Source of the DNA: Glandiceps talaboti
Taxonomy: Eukaryota > Hemichordata > Enteropneusta > Spengelidae
Reading direction: 5' to 3'
Length of the DNA stretch: 64,000 bases
NCBI RefSeq assembly: GCF_964340395.1
Contig: NC_135554.1
Span: 11,228,975 to 11,292,974, forward strand
The notes below the pieces were generated by a model that saw only the letters and a list, made by a program, of their open reading frames with translations, was not told the origin of the DNA and ran no database searches. Below, one piece after another: positions 31,004 to 45,259 of the stretch; position 1 is the first letter of the stretch; every line of letters begins with the position of its first letter. A program made the position numbers and the translations under genes.

Positions 31004-33419
31004 TCATTAGATGTACACGTATTTATAGATATCGAGACAGATTCTGGATACCTTCGATTAATACATAATACTACATTATCATTACAGTTGGCCGAGTTCT
31101 CTTGTATGTATTCGTCGGCAGAAGCCATTTGTCTCAACTGGCAATGCTTGTTTTGGGAGTCGCGCCAAAACTTCAACTTTGCAAGTTTGTATCATTTCCC
31201 AGGTTCTGTACTGCATGTTGGTGAGTTCCCGCTTATTCGTTATTGGTAAATTTCATTTTGTAATTGTCCTTAAATACCTCAGTTTTCACGGCGCTAAACT
31301 CGGATAAAATTTCTGTGGCGAAGCTGCTGAATCTTCCAGGTCGAGTTTGTCAGAAGTTGAAAATTGTGTTTTTCTCTGAACTGACACACCGATGATTTCT
31401 AATCCCGGGTGATAATGTCAATAGATACATTTGATTGTCGAAAGCGACTGCTGAAACTCATTCAAAATGTAACGAAATTTAAACAACAGTTACTGTACCA
31501 GATAGACGAGCTGCAAACGATAACAGGATAACCCGACTGGTATAGTAGAAGCAGATTGGTAGGTCGCGAGAACACGGCGTTTAGTGGATGATGATACTTC
31601 CATGATAGACCATATCGCGTCGGTAGAAAGTAATGAACTGGGTCAAAGTTTACGATAAAGTCACCTCGGTTACCCTAGGCCCCGAGGGCGGTTTACTGTT
31701 GCTGCCGTCACATGAGTACGCCCTCTGTGTTGTATGGGTACAGACAAGTCTTGAGGCATCGCATGATCATGACATCATCCTGTCGAAAACCTTTTGGCGA
31801 ATCAAAACATCTGATAGAAGGTAGTGTAGAGTCACGAATAAATAAGAAATAGCGATACATCGATTATTTTTACGCTTGTTTGACGCCAGAGCCGATCGTG
31901 AAAACTCCAAGCATTATCAATTGCTGTTATTCGTTCTCTACTAATATAATTTCAATTTCAATAGTTCTATAAAAAAAACACTCCGTACATTCTTTTGTGT
32001 ACTAACCGACAAAACATTATTTTAGGGTCATAAAAATGATCAATAAATTTGATGGGTACATATCTTCGCTTTGGCGGAAAAAAAATCACAATCTAACCGC
32101 TGGGCCGTGTTTAACAATTGACAAATATTAATATGTTTGGTTTGACTTCATAATATAGCTTTCTGAAGACATTCCCACACATCTAGATCTAAGTCATTTT
32201 TGTCTGTGTTTGTCCAGCCCATGTAGTCTGCAGATTCGTGGGGAAACACAAAAATAACCCTCCCTACTTCAGTGAAGACATCTGCAGAGCCAATCGTGAA
32301 CAAGCAAATGACATCTGCCCCACCTAACTAAAAGATTTTACTTTTTACCCCACATTGAAAAACTGACTGTGACCATCAAAAGATCACAATCCTTATTCTG
32401 ATTACAGCAAATGATATCATGACCGAAAATGTTCATCAGCTTGGTAGATCAATGACTTACAAAGGTCGTAACACACAAGCTGTTCAAAGATTTTTAGCAT
32501 TGAGCTTTCGATCTGTCTTGGTCGACGATCCTCATCAGAATGACAAATTCCATATCGAAAGTTCAATTATACTAAAAAAAACCTTTGAACTGCTTGTGCG
32601 CTGCGACCTTTATAAATCAAGACATTATGTCATGACCTATTTCGGATCCGTCTTTCGACCGTAAGGGGCGGGCATCCGTATGCAAGAGTGGAAACCCGTG
32701 AATTGCAAATTATTAAGATTGGGAGGAAATGAAACAATGTAGGGATGATATGCTGTAATGATTAAGTAATGTTTACAGTATGTCTATTAATACACCATGA
32801 ACTGATATCTATAAACTAGTAAATCATTTAATTTTAGTTTCGGGATTGAAATATACAAAAACAAGAAGTTATCAACGCTTTTTATTGTTCGCATTCGATA
32901 TTCATAATTACAATATGTGGATGGTTTTTCGTTAAATACTTGTCACGTACGTATGCGCGTTTATTATTTATCAAAACAGTAGTTCTCTTTAGATATGGAC
33001 AGAGGTGTCACGTGTCACGTTTTTAGTACAACAGAAGTATTAGACGTCCAGTAATACTATAGTGATGGTAAAGTGCGTGCGACTATCGGGCGGGAAGTTT
33101 GTTGACTGTTTAAAAGAAAGACGCCTCCAGGAAACAAAGGTTTTTTCGTAAACTTTTGGTTCTGCAAGAACGTGGTTTTGTTTTGGGTTTTTTTGTTGTT
33201 AGTTTTTTGTTTGTCAAAAGACAACATTGATGACAGATGGTACATATGCCTATATTGGTATAGGCATTGAAGTGAACAATTGTTCACGGTAGAGAGATAG
33301 GTATAAGACTGTCATTGCTTGCTAAATGTTTATGACGAGATCTAGAGGGGCCAAATATTGCAACTGCCATTTAATTGCTCGTTGAGTGCAGGCTAAGTAT
33401 CCATGGTTCGCGGTACAAA
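31004..33419. other. Intergenic, no supported gene
   Basis: Contains a CpG-richer stretch to about 31830 with short open frames (for example MSIDTFDCRKRLLKLIQNVT from about 31418) that I cannot assign, the hammerhead-like foldback at 32461-32613, and otherwise AT-rich sequence. No splice-consistent coding series was found. Confidence 0.4.
32503..32538 (-). ncRNA. Hammerhead-like core inside a foldback element
   Basis: On the - strand: CTGATGAGGATCGTCG, then ACCAAGACAGATCGAAAGC. CTGATGAG and CGAAA flank a GATC/GATC stem, matching the hammerhead core. It lies in a larger inverted repeat whose arms (AAAGGTCG..ACACAAGC.GTTCAAAG) span about 32461 to 32613. Probably a fragment of a Penelope-like element. 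Activity is not shown. Confidence 0.4.
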
Positions 33420-33831
33420 ACTTTTATTTTTACAAAAACAATATATACAAATAAATGATTTTTTTGCCAAAATCTGCAACAAATGTTCTACGTTATAAAA
33501 ACAAAAATGAACCGTCATTCAAATGTTCTACACTCGTCGAATAATAAGGAAGGAACTGTTCAAAGTTAACATACAGTTGATGTCGGGAAAATTGAAACCA
33601 AATCCAAATTTAAAAGCAGTCTTAGATACATGCACTCCACATGCATGTAAATACATATAGTTCAGCTCTTGTCTTGGTAAATGTCCTGTAATAATAACTC
33701 TTCTCAGGCTGTAAATATTCCCTGCAATAGAGATAAGACAGCAACTATTAATACCACGTTTTCAAATTTATGGGCACTCCAATCTGTTATATGAAATTTC
33801 TTTGTAACATCTCTTGTGCTGTTTGTTTGTT

Positions 33832-33888
<57 letters not shown>

Positions 33889-34393
33889 GTCTGTCTCTCT
33901 GTCTGTCTGTTTTGTGTTTGCTTGTTTCTTCCTTTTCTGTCTGTGGTTTGTTCTTTTTATCTCAATACTGGCTCTAGTGACGTTCATAATATAAATGAAT
34001 GAATGTTGCTATAATAAATAACAACAGCAAATTACATGCATTGGTCATCCAATTCGCTCAGGACTAGCATTTCCATTTCAAAGCAATAGGAAAGATGCTA
34101 GGGAATTTAGTCATATATTACCTAATCGAATCTAGTAAGTCAGATAACTTGTGTTTTATAAAATGACCAATTAGTAGCTGCTGGTCTCGTATAGAAAAAG
34201 TAAAATATAAGTTAGTATTGGGATATAAGATTAAATATAAAAAACGGAAGGGGGTAATAGGAAAACCTACCTCCATTTATATTTGTTCATGTGACTCGAA
34301 ATGTTTAGATGTAAAATCTACTGGTATTTAGATATTTAGTTTTTGTGAATTCAGTCGAAACTGTTTGAAGCAGAAGTGGTAAAACACATTTTC
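33420..34393 (-). other. Probable 3' UTR of RTK-A
   Basis: Sequence following the TAA at 34396-34394. On the - strand an AATAAA-type signal lies at about 33430-33425 (TTTATT on the + strand). A (TGTC)n array at 33824-33912 lies inside. No other coding signature is seen; the end is a guess without RNA data. Confidence 0.3.
33824..33912. repeat. (TGTC)n microsatellite
   Basis: TGTT then TGTC/TCTC array in the presumed RTK-A 3' UTR. Confidence 0.95.
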
Positions 34394-34954
34394 TTAATAT
34401 ATATTGTGATTAGTGATACAAAAGTTAACTACCTTATTCTCTTCTATGTATTTTGTCAGTGTATTAGTAACTGATACCACAGTGATCCTTTCTTCTGGAT
34501 GTAATCTCCAACAACTTCTCATTAAACAATACATCTCATCCGTACAATGCTGTGGTTTCTGTAGACGTAAGCCTTTCTGTAATTGGTCGGCGAAGTTATC
34601 AATACAAATATTCTGAAATATGTGGTACGGCATCCCTCCTGTTAGTTAAACATACAATTCATTAATACGACGGTGTGGGTTTTGAAACCACTAATTCGAT
34701 GAACGATGGTAGATAATACACAACTTTTAATTTGACGGAAAAATGATGTACCTTCCAAATAGAAACCCCGACAAGCGTTATTTTATGACTTGAAGTGAAT
34801 GCATTGCACATATGTAGCCAGAAACGTTTTTGCTGAAATAACTTTCTAAATTGAAATGTCTTAGATAGCTTACCTAGTGTTGTCAACTCCCACAGCAATA
34901 CTCCAAAAGACCACCTAGTCAAAAGAAAGAGCATAGTCACAGTCATTATATGGT

Positions 34955-34989
<35 letters not shown>

Positions 34990-35214
34990 ACATGAGTTCT
35001 GTAATGAAATTGAGGAAAGAAAATTAACATGTGTAGGATTCCAACCCACGTCCCCAGAATACTAGTCAGAGTGCTCTAGCCGACTGCGCTAACACGTCGA
35101 CTGGTATATTCCATGAGCCGTCCTGGTGATGTGTACCTATTCCTCGGCAAGTGAGAAGCTAACTCATTAACCTTTAACCTTTATACACACACACACACAC
35201 ACACACACATTATG

Positions 35215-35302
<88 letters not shown>

Positions 35303-35355
35303 GCGTGCAGACGTATCGAGCACTGTACTACGGACAAATCTTACCGCTGACTTCC

Positions 35356-35389
<34 letters not shown>

Positions 35390-35579
35390 ACTCGGTGAGT
35401 ATCAATCTGCTAAGACAGTGCTCTATACCGCAGTGGCAGAGAGCAATCGTTTTGGTGGTACTGGAACTCTTTCTTGGTTGTAACTCCGAGTTTCAAGCAT
35501 TGTGCGATCATCATGATGATCGCACAATGCGTGAAACTCCGAGTTACATACAACAGAGAAAGAGTTCCAGTACCACCAA

Positions 35580-35678
<99 letters not shown>

Positions 35679-35800
35679 CATATAATACAGAGAAGAGCAA
35701 TTTTTCTGACCAAGACCTTTCGCTCAGACTTCGCTGAGCTGCCTCAGTAATCTCAAACCATACTACCAATTGCCACTGTATATATCTGTCTGTCTGTCTG

Positions 35801-35852
<52 letters not shown>

Positions 35853-37170
35853 GTGTCTGTCTTTCTCTTTATCAATCATCCATAGTCTTAAGTAAGAGAA
35901 TTCATGTTAGTGTATGACATCAAATTATAACGGTATAACCATAACTTACATATCAGTCATTGCTGTGAATTTTCCATCTGTCAATGATTCTGGTGCCATC
36001 CAACGCACCGGAAGAGGACATCCACGCTGAGTGGGAAACAAGAATGTATGAGGTTTACCTACAAAAGCAGGCTGTATTAAATGACCAGTATATTTCATTA
36101 GTTTTTATGTTCAGTCACAAAAGAATATCTTTAAACCATCATTTGTAAAGGTTGATTTTCACTATTCAATGAAAAATATTACTGTTGCTGTAATGTAATG
36201 TAATGTAATGTAATGTAATGTAATGTAATGTAATGTAAATGTCACTAATGAAATGATACAGAACACCGTATGTACAATGTAGAAAGCCAATGTATTTTAC
36301 CCGTGTAGGATGTCTATGGTAGACACCATCCTGGTACACATCTCGTCCCAAACCAAAGTCACCAATCTTAGCAACGTCGTCACACGAAATCAAAATATTA
36401 CGGGCAGCAATATCACCGTGAACTACCTATGAAGAAGCGAAAATACTGTTTTAAATATCCAGGAAAGAGGTTGAAAGTTCAAAACAGTAACATCCCCACC
36501 CTTTACAGTTCTGGAAGGAGTGACAGATGCATACAAGTAATGATCAGAAATTCAAACGTCATTAAATTATAAAACCTTAAAGTTACGTATTATTATACAC
36601 TGTTGAATAACTAATTCCTTCCTTTTTCTTACCTATTGACGAATCTATTCCTTATCTATACGTCCATACATGAGCAAAATTTTAACATTCAATTAAAATT
36701 TCATTCCAGCATCCTGCAACACGCTATTGCCACACTTGTTGTTTTAGTAGATAGATATTGTCTGAACACAGTGGGAATGTAATTAATTACAGAGTCTTAT
36801 TTATGGTGAGTAGCTTTCTATGTTTGTTGAAACAATAATGTATCTTTTACACAGATCTAGACTACCCAGGACAAAGTTTACATTATACGTAAAGGTGTCA
36901 ACCCACCTTCTCCACTGTCTATGGTCAACCAGAATATACACTTCTTGTCTATGAGATAATTTTGATATTGATAAACCTACCTTCATGTGAACCATGTGTT
37001 GTAAACCCAAGGCAACGTGTCTAGCAAACTTCAGTAAGCGTTGTTCTTCTCCCTTATCAATTTTGTTCTTGTCTTGATTTTTTTTCAGAATGGCAAGCAG
37101 GTCCGATGACATGAGTTCGATAATGATACCTTTATCACCTGTTGGTACAATGATTTGGAGAATTATGTTT

Positions 37171-37215
<45 letters not shown>

Positions 37216-38480
37216 ATGTCTGTCTGTGTGTCTGTCTGCCTGTCTGTCTGTCTGTCTGTCTGTCTCTGGCTGGCTGGCTATGTGTGTGTGTGTGTGTGAG
37301 TGTTTCTGTCTGTCTGGTTTATGGCTGGTTGGCTGTCCACCCCTCGGTATATCTCTCTTGTGTTCAAATATACAATATACCTCTATAGAATGAAAAAAGT
37401 CAAACAACATACTTCCTTTGGTGATAACACCAATTAATTGTACAATGTGAGGATGCCCTTCCAGCTGTCTCATATTGTTGATCTCTTGTTGTAAAGTGTG
37501 ACGATATTCTAGGTCATCTAAAACAGTAAAATAAGCAATGTAAATGAACTAATTAAACCCGGTAAATCACTGGGACTTAATTTTACCAATATGGCAATAG
37601 GTGGCAACTGTGGTTGTGCCAGTAAATTTAGATGACAGCACCCCATGACGCGTGTGTGCAAGTGTGGCGTACTCGGCGTATTTGCGTGGGGACTGCGGCC
37701 TTATTCTCACAGGCGTAGCGAGTGATGAACGCACGATCAGAAGTACCCAAGCTTCTACGCGTCAAAGACGGCCACTTTGGCTCTACCACAGAGTTTACGT
37801 CACACGTTTGCTACTTCTTTTTAAAAAAAGGAATAATGTATATTTAACATAACAAATTCATGTTGTTAATAATGATTTTAGAGATAAAATTCTGAAATAT
37901 ATTACGTTAAATTATGATTATATGCAATTCCATCAAAAGCCAGTGCAACGTATATATACAAAGTTACAAACAATACACCTCCCTCCCTCCCCCCCCCCCC
38001 ATACGAACGTTAACATGTGCGACATCGACACATTTAAATTATATAGTATATAACCATGGTGGAAATTGCAGTGGTCAAACTACTACGATAAATATAATGG
38101 AAAAACACGTTAAAATACTAACCCGAAACCCAGCACTGTATATCAATCACATTAGCAATCTTAAATACAGAACATTTAGACTTGAAAGTAAAACTCCTGC
38201 CATCAATGCTGCCTTTCGCTACCGAATGGTCTGTAATCTAAACAATTAAGTTTCCTAGCACTGGCACATCACAAAGTTCATCAATGTAATACTAATCAAG
38301 ATGCATACAAAGTAGTTCCGAGATATTTCCAATTGACTAACCTTTCAATATTTTTACTGCTACAGGTCGCACGTCTTCATCTTTTACAGTTAGGTACCCC
38401 CTATGCACTTTCGAAAACTGGCCTTCTCCGATGATGTTAAGCAACTCAAGTTCTTTCCGTTGAAATACGACTACTCCGTC
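34394..38480 (-). CDS. RTK-A exons 16-22: tyrosine kinase domain and C-terminus
   Basis: Seven exons. Glycine loop GEGQFSKV and ATP Lys in VAVKILK (38480-38342); alpha-C Glu in [20 protein letters not shown] (37517-37413); hinge [12 protein letters not shown] (37138-36981); catalytic loop HGDIAARN and [17 protein letters not shown] (36426-36301); VRWMAPESL (36026-35950); [15 protein letters not shown] (34914-34874); [11 protein letters not shown] (34638-34394). All catalytic residues are present, so it should be active. The HRD Arg is replaced by Gly (HGD), a variant I know from a minority of tyrosine kinases. Activation-loop tyrosines sit in DVYQDGVY. The C-terminal tail is very short (about 14 residues after ENK), leaving few docking sites. 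Confidence 0.93.
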
Positions 38481-41400
38481 CTGGAAATTGCAAAGGGTTC
38501 AAATTTTGAGACATAAACATACTAATAACAATGTATAGTTATTGTAGACACTGCTGTGATATATATAATGATACATACCACCATGCACGATGGAGAGATG
38601 GCTTATTAAGTCTTTAGTTCAACATTCTGCACTCCCCCCCCCCGCTTTTCCATTTCCAAATTTCAGAATTTTCTCCTTCCTTTTTTGTCCACATAGATCT
38701 CTCCTTCTCCGCCCCCCCCCCCCCACCATCCCATTCCTCCTCCACCTCTTTCGTAAACATTTATTTGGCAGGCTTAATCGTATTATTGTACATTAATAAA
38801 TGAAATTAGTATACGTTGCTATACATTATGCTACTAAATTCCTAAATTCATTCTCAAATACTGAGAATGAATTTACATAACCATATAGGTCGTGCTTCAT
38901 AACACATATTTCGCTTGTCAGATATTATATACAATATTCTTGAAATTTATACAGTTTTATACTATTCATACTATAGTCGAATAATGAATGTAAAAACCTA
39001 CCGGTACACATAATTCCTCGTCTCTAATGCGTTCAAATTTTGGCTCGCTACGCCAATATTTCATAATTCTGATGCAAAGAGCTACAAGTAAAAGCACAAC
39101 CACTACAGAAACGGTTGTAGCTAACCATACAAATGTGTTGTCCTCCTTGGATTCTAAGGGAGAACAATAATTATGTTTGACAGCAGTTAGACATTTATAG
39201 TTTAGACACAACTGTAACTTTCATCAAATGTAATTATCTCTAACCTTTAGTGAAGTTACAGATAATTCAGTTACAATCCTTAAAACTGAAGCAAAGCACT
39301 TCCTAAATTACTCTACGAGCCACACTCATTAATTTGCAAACAGTGTTTTCTGATTTATACGAAAAACTGACATTGCAGTTTATGGTAGTGTCACAACCTA
39401 GGTTATTCTCTCTACACATACCATCTGCACTGTCATTTTTTTAACTCGAAAAATCATCAAGAAAGATAGTGTATTACTTACCATTAATAGTTACTTTAAA
39501 CGTACACAATGCCATGTTATTGTTTTCATCTATAACTTCATACATCACTACCGTGGTCCCTATTCCGAACAGATCACCAGATTGGTAATTTGAACTGATG
39601 TTGGTTGAACCGCTGTTATCAGTGGTTTGTATAGTAGGCCACTCTACGCTAACTTCAGATGAGACATCCTCAACCAATATTGTTATATTTGAAGGACAAT
39701 TCTCTATCACAGGAACTTCTATATCTGTTACAGAAACGTTGTGATAATAGGATGAAGGACAGCTACAGTCTAACACCAAAAATAGTAACAGTTCATACAT
39801 ACATAATTTATTCATGACCCTTAACACACTTACTTTCGTCTATTAAAAAAGCATGCAGCAAATTGACCAATTAAGATGGCTTTGTATCTGATCATGAATG
39901 TAGCAATATTGGCAACTAAAAACCAAGAAACCATGTTTAATACCAAGAGAGATTTTGTAAGTTAAGATACACATTCCTTTAAACTTTATGATAAACAAAC
40001 CTTGATCACATCTCAGTCCTGCCCATCCACTTGAACATATACATCCCCTGTCTTGATCACAGGTGGTAGCCTTCACACATTCACATTGATGTTCACAGTC
40101 CTTTCCCCATTTATTACTTCTGCAACCTGAAGTTACAAATGAAAGTAAGAGCACTGATTTAATGTAGGTTTTTATTGTTTATATCCCCATTTTAAAACAA
40201 TCATTTTAATCCAATCACATAAATATAGCTCTATATGTAGATTAGAGTGGAATTTTAAGATACTGTCAACGCCGTCATAATCATATTCGTCGCTCCGGCC
40301 ACCGTACAATTATCTTAAACAAATTTGGATAATCTTTGTTTCGTTCGGTAATCCGCAGACTACCAAGATTGTCTACGGTTAATCCTGTTTTCGGAAGATT
40401 TTATGGCAATACGGTAAAATACACTTCTCCTACCTTCGATTGTTACATTGATGACGTTTGAAAAGGCGTAAATACTAGGATCACGGCTGTACACTTTACA
40501 TTGATAACTACCTTCATAGTATTTACTCGCACTTCCAATTGTCAAAGTTGATAATCTATTGTTAAAGGAAAAGCAATCATTGATCTTAAACTATTGGATG
40601 TTAAAAGTTCAAGTTGACCAGCTGCAACAATTCGATGTCAGTAATTTGCACTTGTACTGTGGTAGAGGGAAACACGTGTACACATATAGCAGACATTTCA
40701 AACGAGTATAATTGCACTGGGTTTCAATGATAAACAACATGTTTGATAAGAACCACGTACATTCAACCAAGAAATCTCTTAAAATCTGATATAAGTAGCC
40801 TCTGTCACATTAGTGTATTAGTAATAATCCATGATACATGGGAGTAATGATGATAATCGTGCTATTACCGTGTGTTCAAAGCCTAAAAATGGTACATTTT
40901 GGTAACCTACCTGCCCAATGGAAAATCGATGTTCACAAATGGACGTTGTTCAGACATAACTTTCCCGTTCAATTCCCATACTAAAGGTTGTCGTTTGATA
41001 TTGTAGAAATGACATTCTAACTGTATTCTAGAATGTAATGCTACATAACTGTTTTCCGTTGTCACTATGGAAAATGGTTCCATCGCTATATCGAAATGAA
41101 GAGGAATGTGATAACTTTAAAATAAAAAGAACGTGTATCTTTCTAAACTGGTTGTACAATAACCAAGTATCGATCGCTGCGATTCGATAATTTGTGCACA
41201 ACACACACACACACACACACACACACAGAGAACAAACATACATACATACATACATACATACATACATACATACATACATACATACACCCATGGTAATGAC
41301 TAATGCGTTACTTTTATACAAGACTTCAGACAACTAAAGTGGTCTGGGATAAGGTCCATGCCATCTCCCTAACAATTCTGTACATGTATACACCATTCTA

Positions 41401-42083
41401 TACCCACTTTGTGGTACATGGCGTCGTGCTGACACACATAGCCATTTGACAGGGACAATCATGTCTATAAGAGCAATGATAATAATATATGTTTATGACG
41501 AATTATGGTGCATTACTTACGTATATCACATTGAGGTCCACGCCATCCATCATCACATTTACATGCACCATTCCATGTATGACACGTGGCACCATTCTGA
41601 CACAAACAGTCGTGCCGACACCTACCACCAAATTTGCTTGAAGCACAACCTTTAAAGAAATGACATCAAGTGCCAAAACTACATTTTTAAAACATAAATA
41701 GATATGGCCATAGATGCCATAATGTACTATGGAAATATTATTATTAGGATGTCAATTCGTGTAAGCAAAACAGACATGACCCAGCTGCGAAATATCAAAA
41801 GTGCAGTTATACTGATTTTACATATATTTACACCATAATTTACACAAGGGCTTGAATGTCGAACTCCGTTGCTACTACTAGAATAATGACTACTTAACCG
41901 TGCAATATAGAGATGTCTATATTTACCACTTCTTTTTGCGGACATTTATACTGATTTTGAAAATAAATCTGAACCCAGTGCAAAAATATATGTTCATGTT
42001 TCACAAACAACATTTCAAATTTGTTTGTAGAAATAATTTCGGAAATTGTATTTACCTCAAATATGGTAGTTAATGTTATAGTC

Positions 42084-42143
<60 letters not shown>

Positions 42144-43639
42144 ATGTATGTATGTATGTATGTATGTGTGTGTGTGTATGTGTGTGTGTATGTATGTATG
42201 TATGTATGTATGTATGTATGTATATTATGTATGTATATTATGTATATTATGTATAACATGTGTGTGTGTGTGTAACAGATTACCGTCGAACGTACCGATA
42301 TATCCGATTTTCAATTCTGCAGAAAAATAAAGCTGTTGTAAGGAAGAGGCCAATACAAGTTGACCGGTGAACTCAGTGTCTCTTTTGGTGTCAAGAGCGT
42401 CCATATTTATTCGAATTATATCCATGGTATGGTTATGATAGTTCTTCAATTTCGCTACATCCTGTGGTTCATTCTGGTCACTTGAATTTCCCTGAAAATA
42501 GGACAAAATATGTGCTCTCTTTCTCTTCCTTGTTGTATGGTAACATTCCATGGGGGTGGGGGAGGGGGATTACCTGCACGTACTTGAACGTAGTAAGAAA
42601 TGAACAGATCAAACCAAGATATAGCCTGGTATTTGGGTTTACATGATATTTGAAAGCACACACAGCACGTTTGAATTTTAGTGACTCATTCTTGTTTATA
42701 AACATAAACCAAAACATAAGCGCCCAGGAAAAAGCGCAAAACACGACCGCTAAGCTTAAACCAAGCATTTGCATAATTAATTTAGCCGTGAAGGGATATT
42801 ACATACAAACATGGTAGTTAAGAATGCATATGAAGAACAATCTAAAAAAGGGGGGCATTGTATTAACAGGGCATTAAGTGTATGTATTATCAAAGTACCT
42901 ACCTGATAAAAGTGTAAACCAAATTTTCTCGAGTTTGAGTGTTCTCTGTCAAATGCTATTACATCTGGCTCCCTAAGAGTTCCCCCTGCTATGATTAAAC
43001 CGATGTCGTATATTGAGTAAGGATATAAGTTCCGTCTAGCTACCTTCTTATTGACAAGCGGCACGTTAAAGACAGCATTGCCTTTGTGGGAAAGATTTAA
43101 AAGAAAGATTATGTTGAAACTTAAAATGCAATATTCATACTATTAACGATGACTAACGATTTTCTTTCTCTCGGAATTATGCAAATTATGTAAAAGGTTT
43201 CGTCTGATATCCGATTGTATAAAACATAAAAAATAAATCTGCAGATTAAACGAGAAGTCAAACAAATATTTAAGTTCTAGATTATTCAATATTATATTGA
43301 TAGCTAACTAACATCACTTATTGCATTGATATGCGTGGATACTGTTGGTATTAACACTGCAGTACAATACTGGCATCGTGATCAAGTATACAAATGTGAG
43401 CAAATCAACGTACACGAAATCATATCAACGCAAAGGTGTATGTTTACGATATTGTTTTCTTCCTGATAAATATATATCTACATGTATTTTTACAGAACCC
43501 CTTAGTTGATACACTTATATTAACGTATTTGTACTTTAATTCACTGTACGTCATGTAATAAACCAATTTTCGTATGAGTAAGATAAGATGATAGAAATCT
43601 CGAAGGGATGCAAAAGTATATCTTGTGGACATGAAAATA

Positions 43640-43705
<66 letters not shown>

Positions 43706-45047
43706 GGATGGATGGATGGATGGATGGATGGATGGATGGATGGATGGATTGATTGACTGATTGGTTAGTTGGTTGGTTGGTTAGTGGGTTGATTGATTGA
43801 TTGGTTGATTGATTGGTTGTTGGGTTGATTGATTGATTGAGTAAGTGAGTGAGTGAGTGAGTGAGTGTGTGAGTGAGTGAGGGAATGAGTGATGGAGGGT
43901 GGGTGTGTGGGTTAGTAAGTAAGTGAGTGAGTGAGTGAGTGAGTGAGTGAGTGAGTGAGTGAGTGAGGGAATGAGTGATGGAGGGTGGGTGGGTGGGTTA
44001 TTAGTAAGTGAGTGAGTGAGTGAGTGAGTGAGTGAGTGAGCTAGTGGTTGGTTGGTTGGTTGGTTGAAATGACGACCACCTATTTTCGATACATTTACGA
44101 TCAATTATTGCATCAACTGTCATGCATGTAAATTCAGTTTTAATTCATTATTGTTCTAGATCTAGAGGTTCTCTGTAATGAAATAATATTAAAAAGAAAA
44201 TCCAAACATACAAAGAGAGTTATTCATATCGACGCTCCACCCATTTCCAAATAACACATCATCAACTTTATTCATTTGTGAAGTCCACTCATAAAGGTAG
44301 AACAGATCAAAAGGAAATGGCCAATCAACCTGCGAAGTATATATGACAATATAAATGTTTATTAATATCAAGGGGAATTAAAGTGTGGCTGCAGCTATTT
44401 ATTACGTCTCAAAACACAAGAAAAGTATGTTTTATATGTTTACACAATAATGTATTCAATTCGTGCTTACGTAGAGTACCAGGCTGAGCAGAAAATTAGG
44501 GCAATGTCGACTTCTAAAATGAATCATATCTCTTTTTTAGGCGCAGCAAAATATTATTTTTTACAGGGCTTTAAAACATAGTGAATTTAAGATACTTTCG
44601 GCCACACTTTAATCACTGGGAATCATTACGTTACCTTGTCAGACAGATTGTGTGAGGCATTACAAGGTGTGTTCAAGCTTTTAAAGGCAGAAAGTCAGTA
44701 GGGATATAACATGAATTAACTCTCTCGAAATTTAACCCAGAACTTTTGTTGTTACCTTGTTCAAGAAACCAAAAAAGAAATCATGGGTCTCCAGACAAAT
44801 TTTTGAAGTAGTGGTCAAAATGTTATAAAAAAATAAGCCAATTTAGAATCGTATGTATCGCGACTAAGTACGGTATTAACACAAGAGGGAAATATAAGAT
44901 CGACGATATGCTTGAAAAACAAGACGATGGCCCCCAAATTATTTCTAAGGAGCCAAGAACAAAGTTTCATATGCCAAGGTTTGGAGAGATATTTGAAAAA
45001 GAAAACATTATTTTCATGGTCGTCCCAGACGCACGCACGCACGCACT

Positions 45048-45089
<42 letters not shown>

Positions 45090-45219
45090 TACATACATAC
45101 ATACATACATACATACATACATACATACATACATACATACATACCCTATACATACATACATACATACATACATACATACATACATACATACATACATACA
45201 TACATACATACAAACACAA

Positions 45220-45259
<40 letters not shown>

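Noticed and set aside
30953-31249. 98-residue + strand frame after the 27-bp TIR
   Set aside because: It starts inside the mobile element, has no recognised domain and no splice context.
32419-32664. 81-residue + strand frame as a gene
   Set aside because: It runs across the foldback with the hammerhead-like core on the other strand; explained by the repeat.
35032-35106. Functional tRNA gene on the - strand
   Set aside because: A- and B-box-like motifs are present, but acceptor and T arms do not fit well; a tRNA-derived SINE head is more likely.
35212-35769. Frames of repeated Tyr-Ile over AT arrays
   Set aside because: Microsatellite translation; the only notable structure there is the palindrome.
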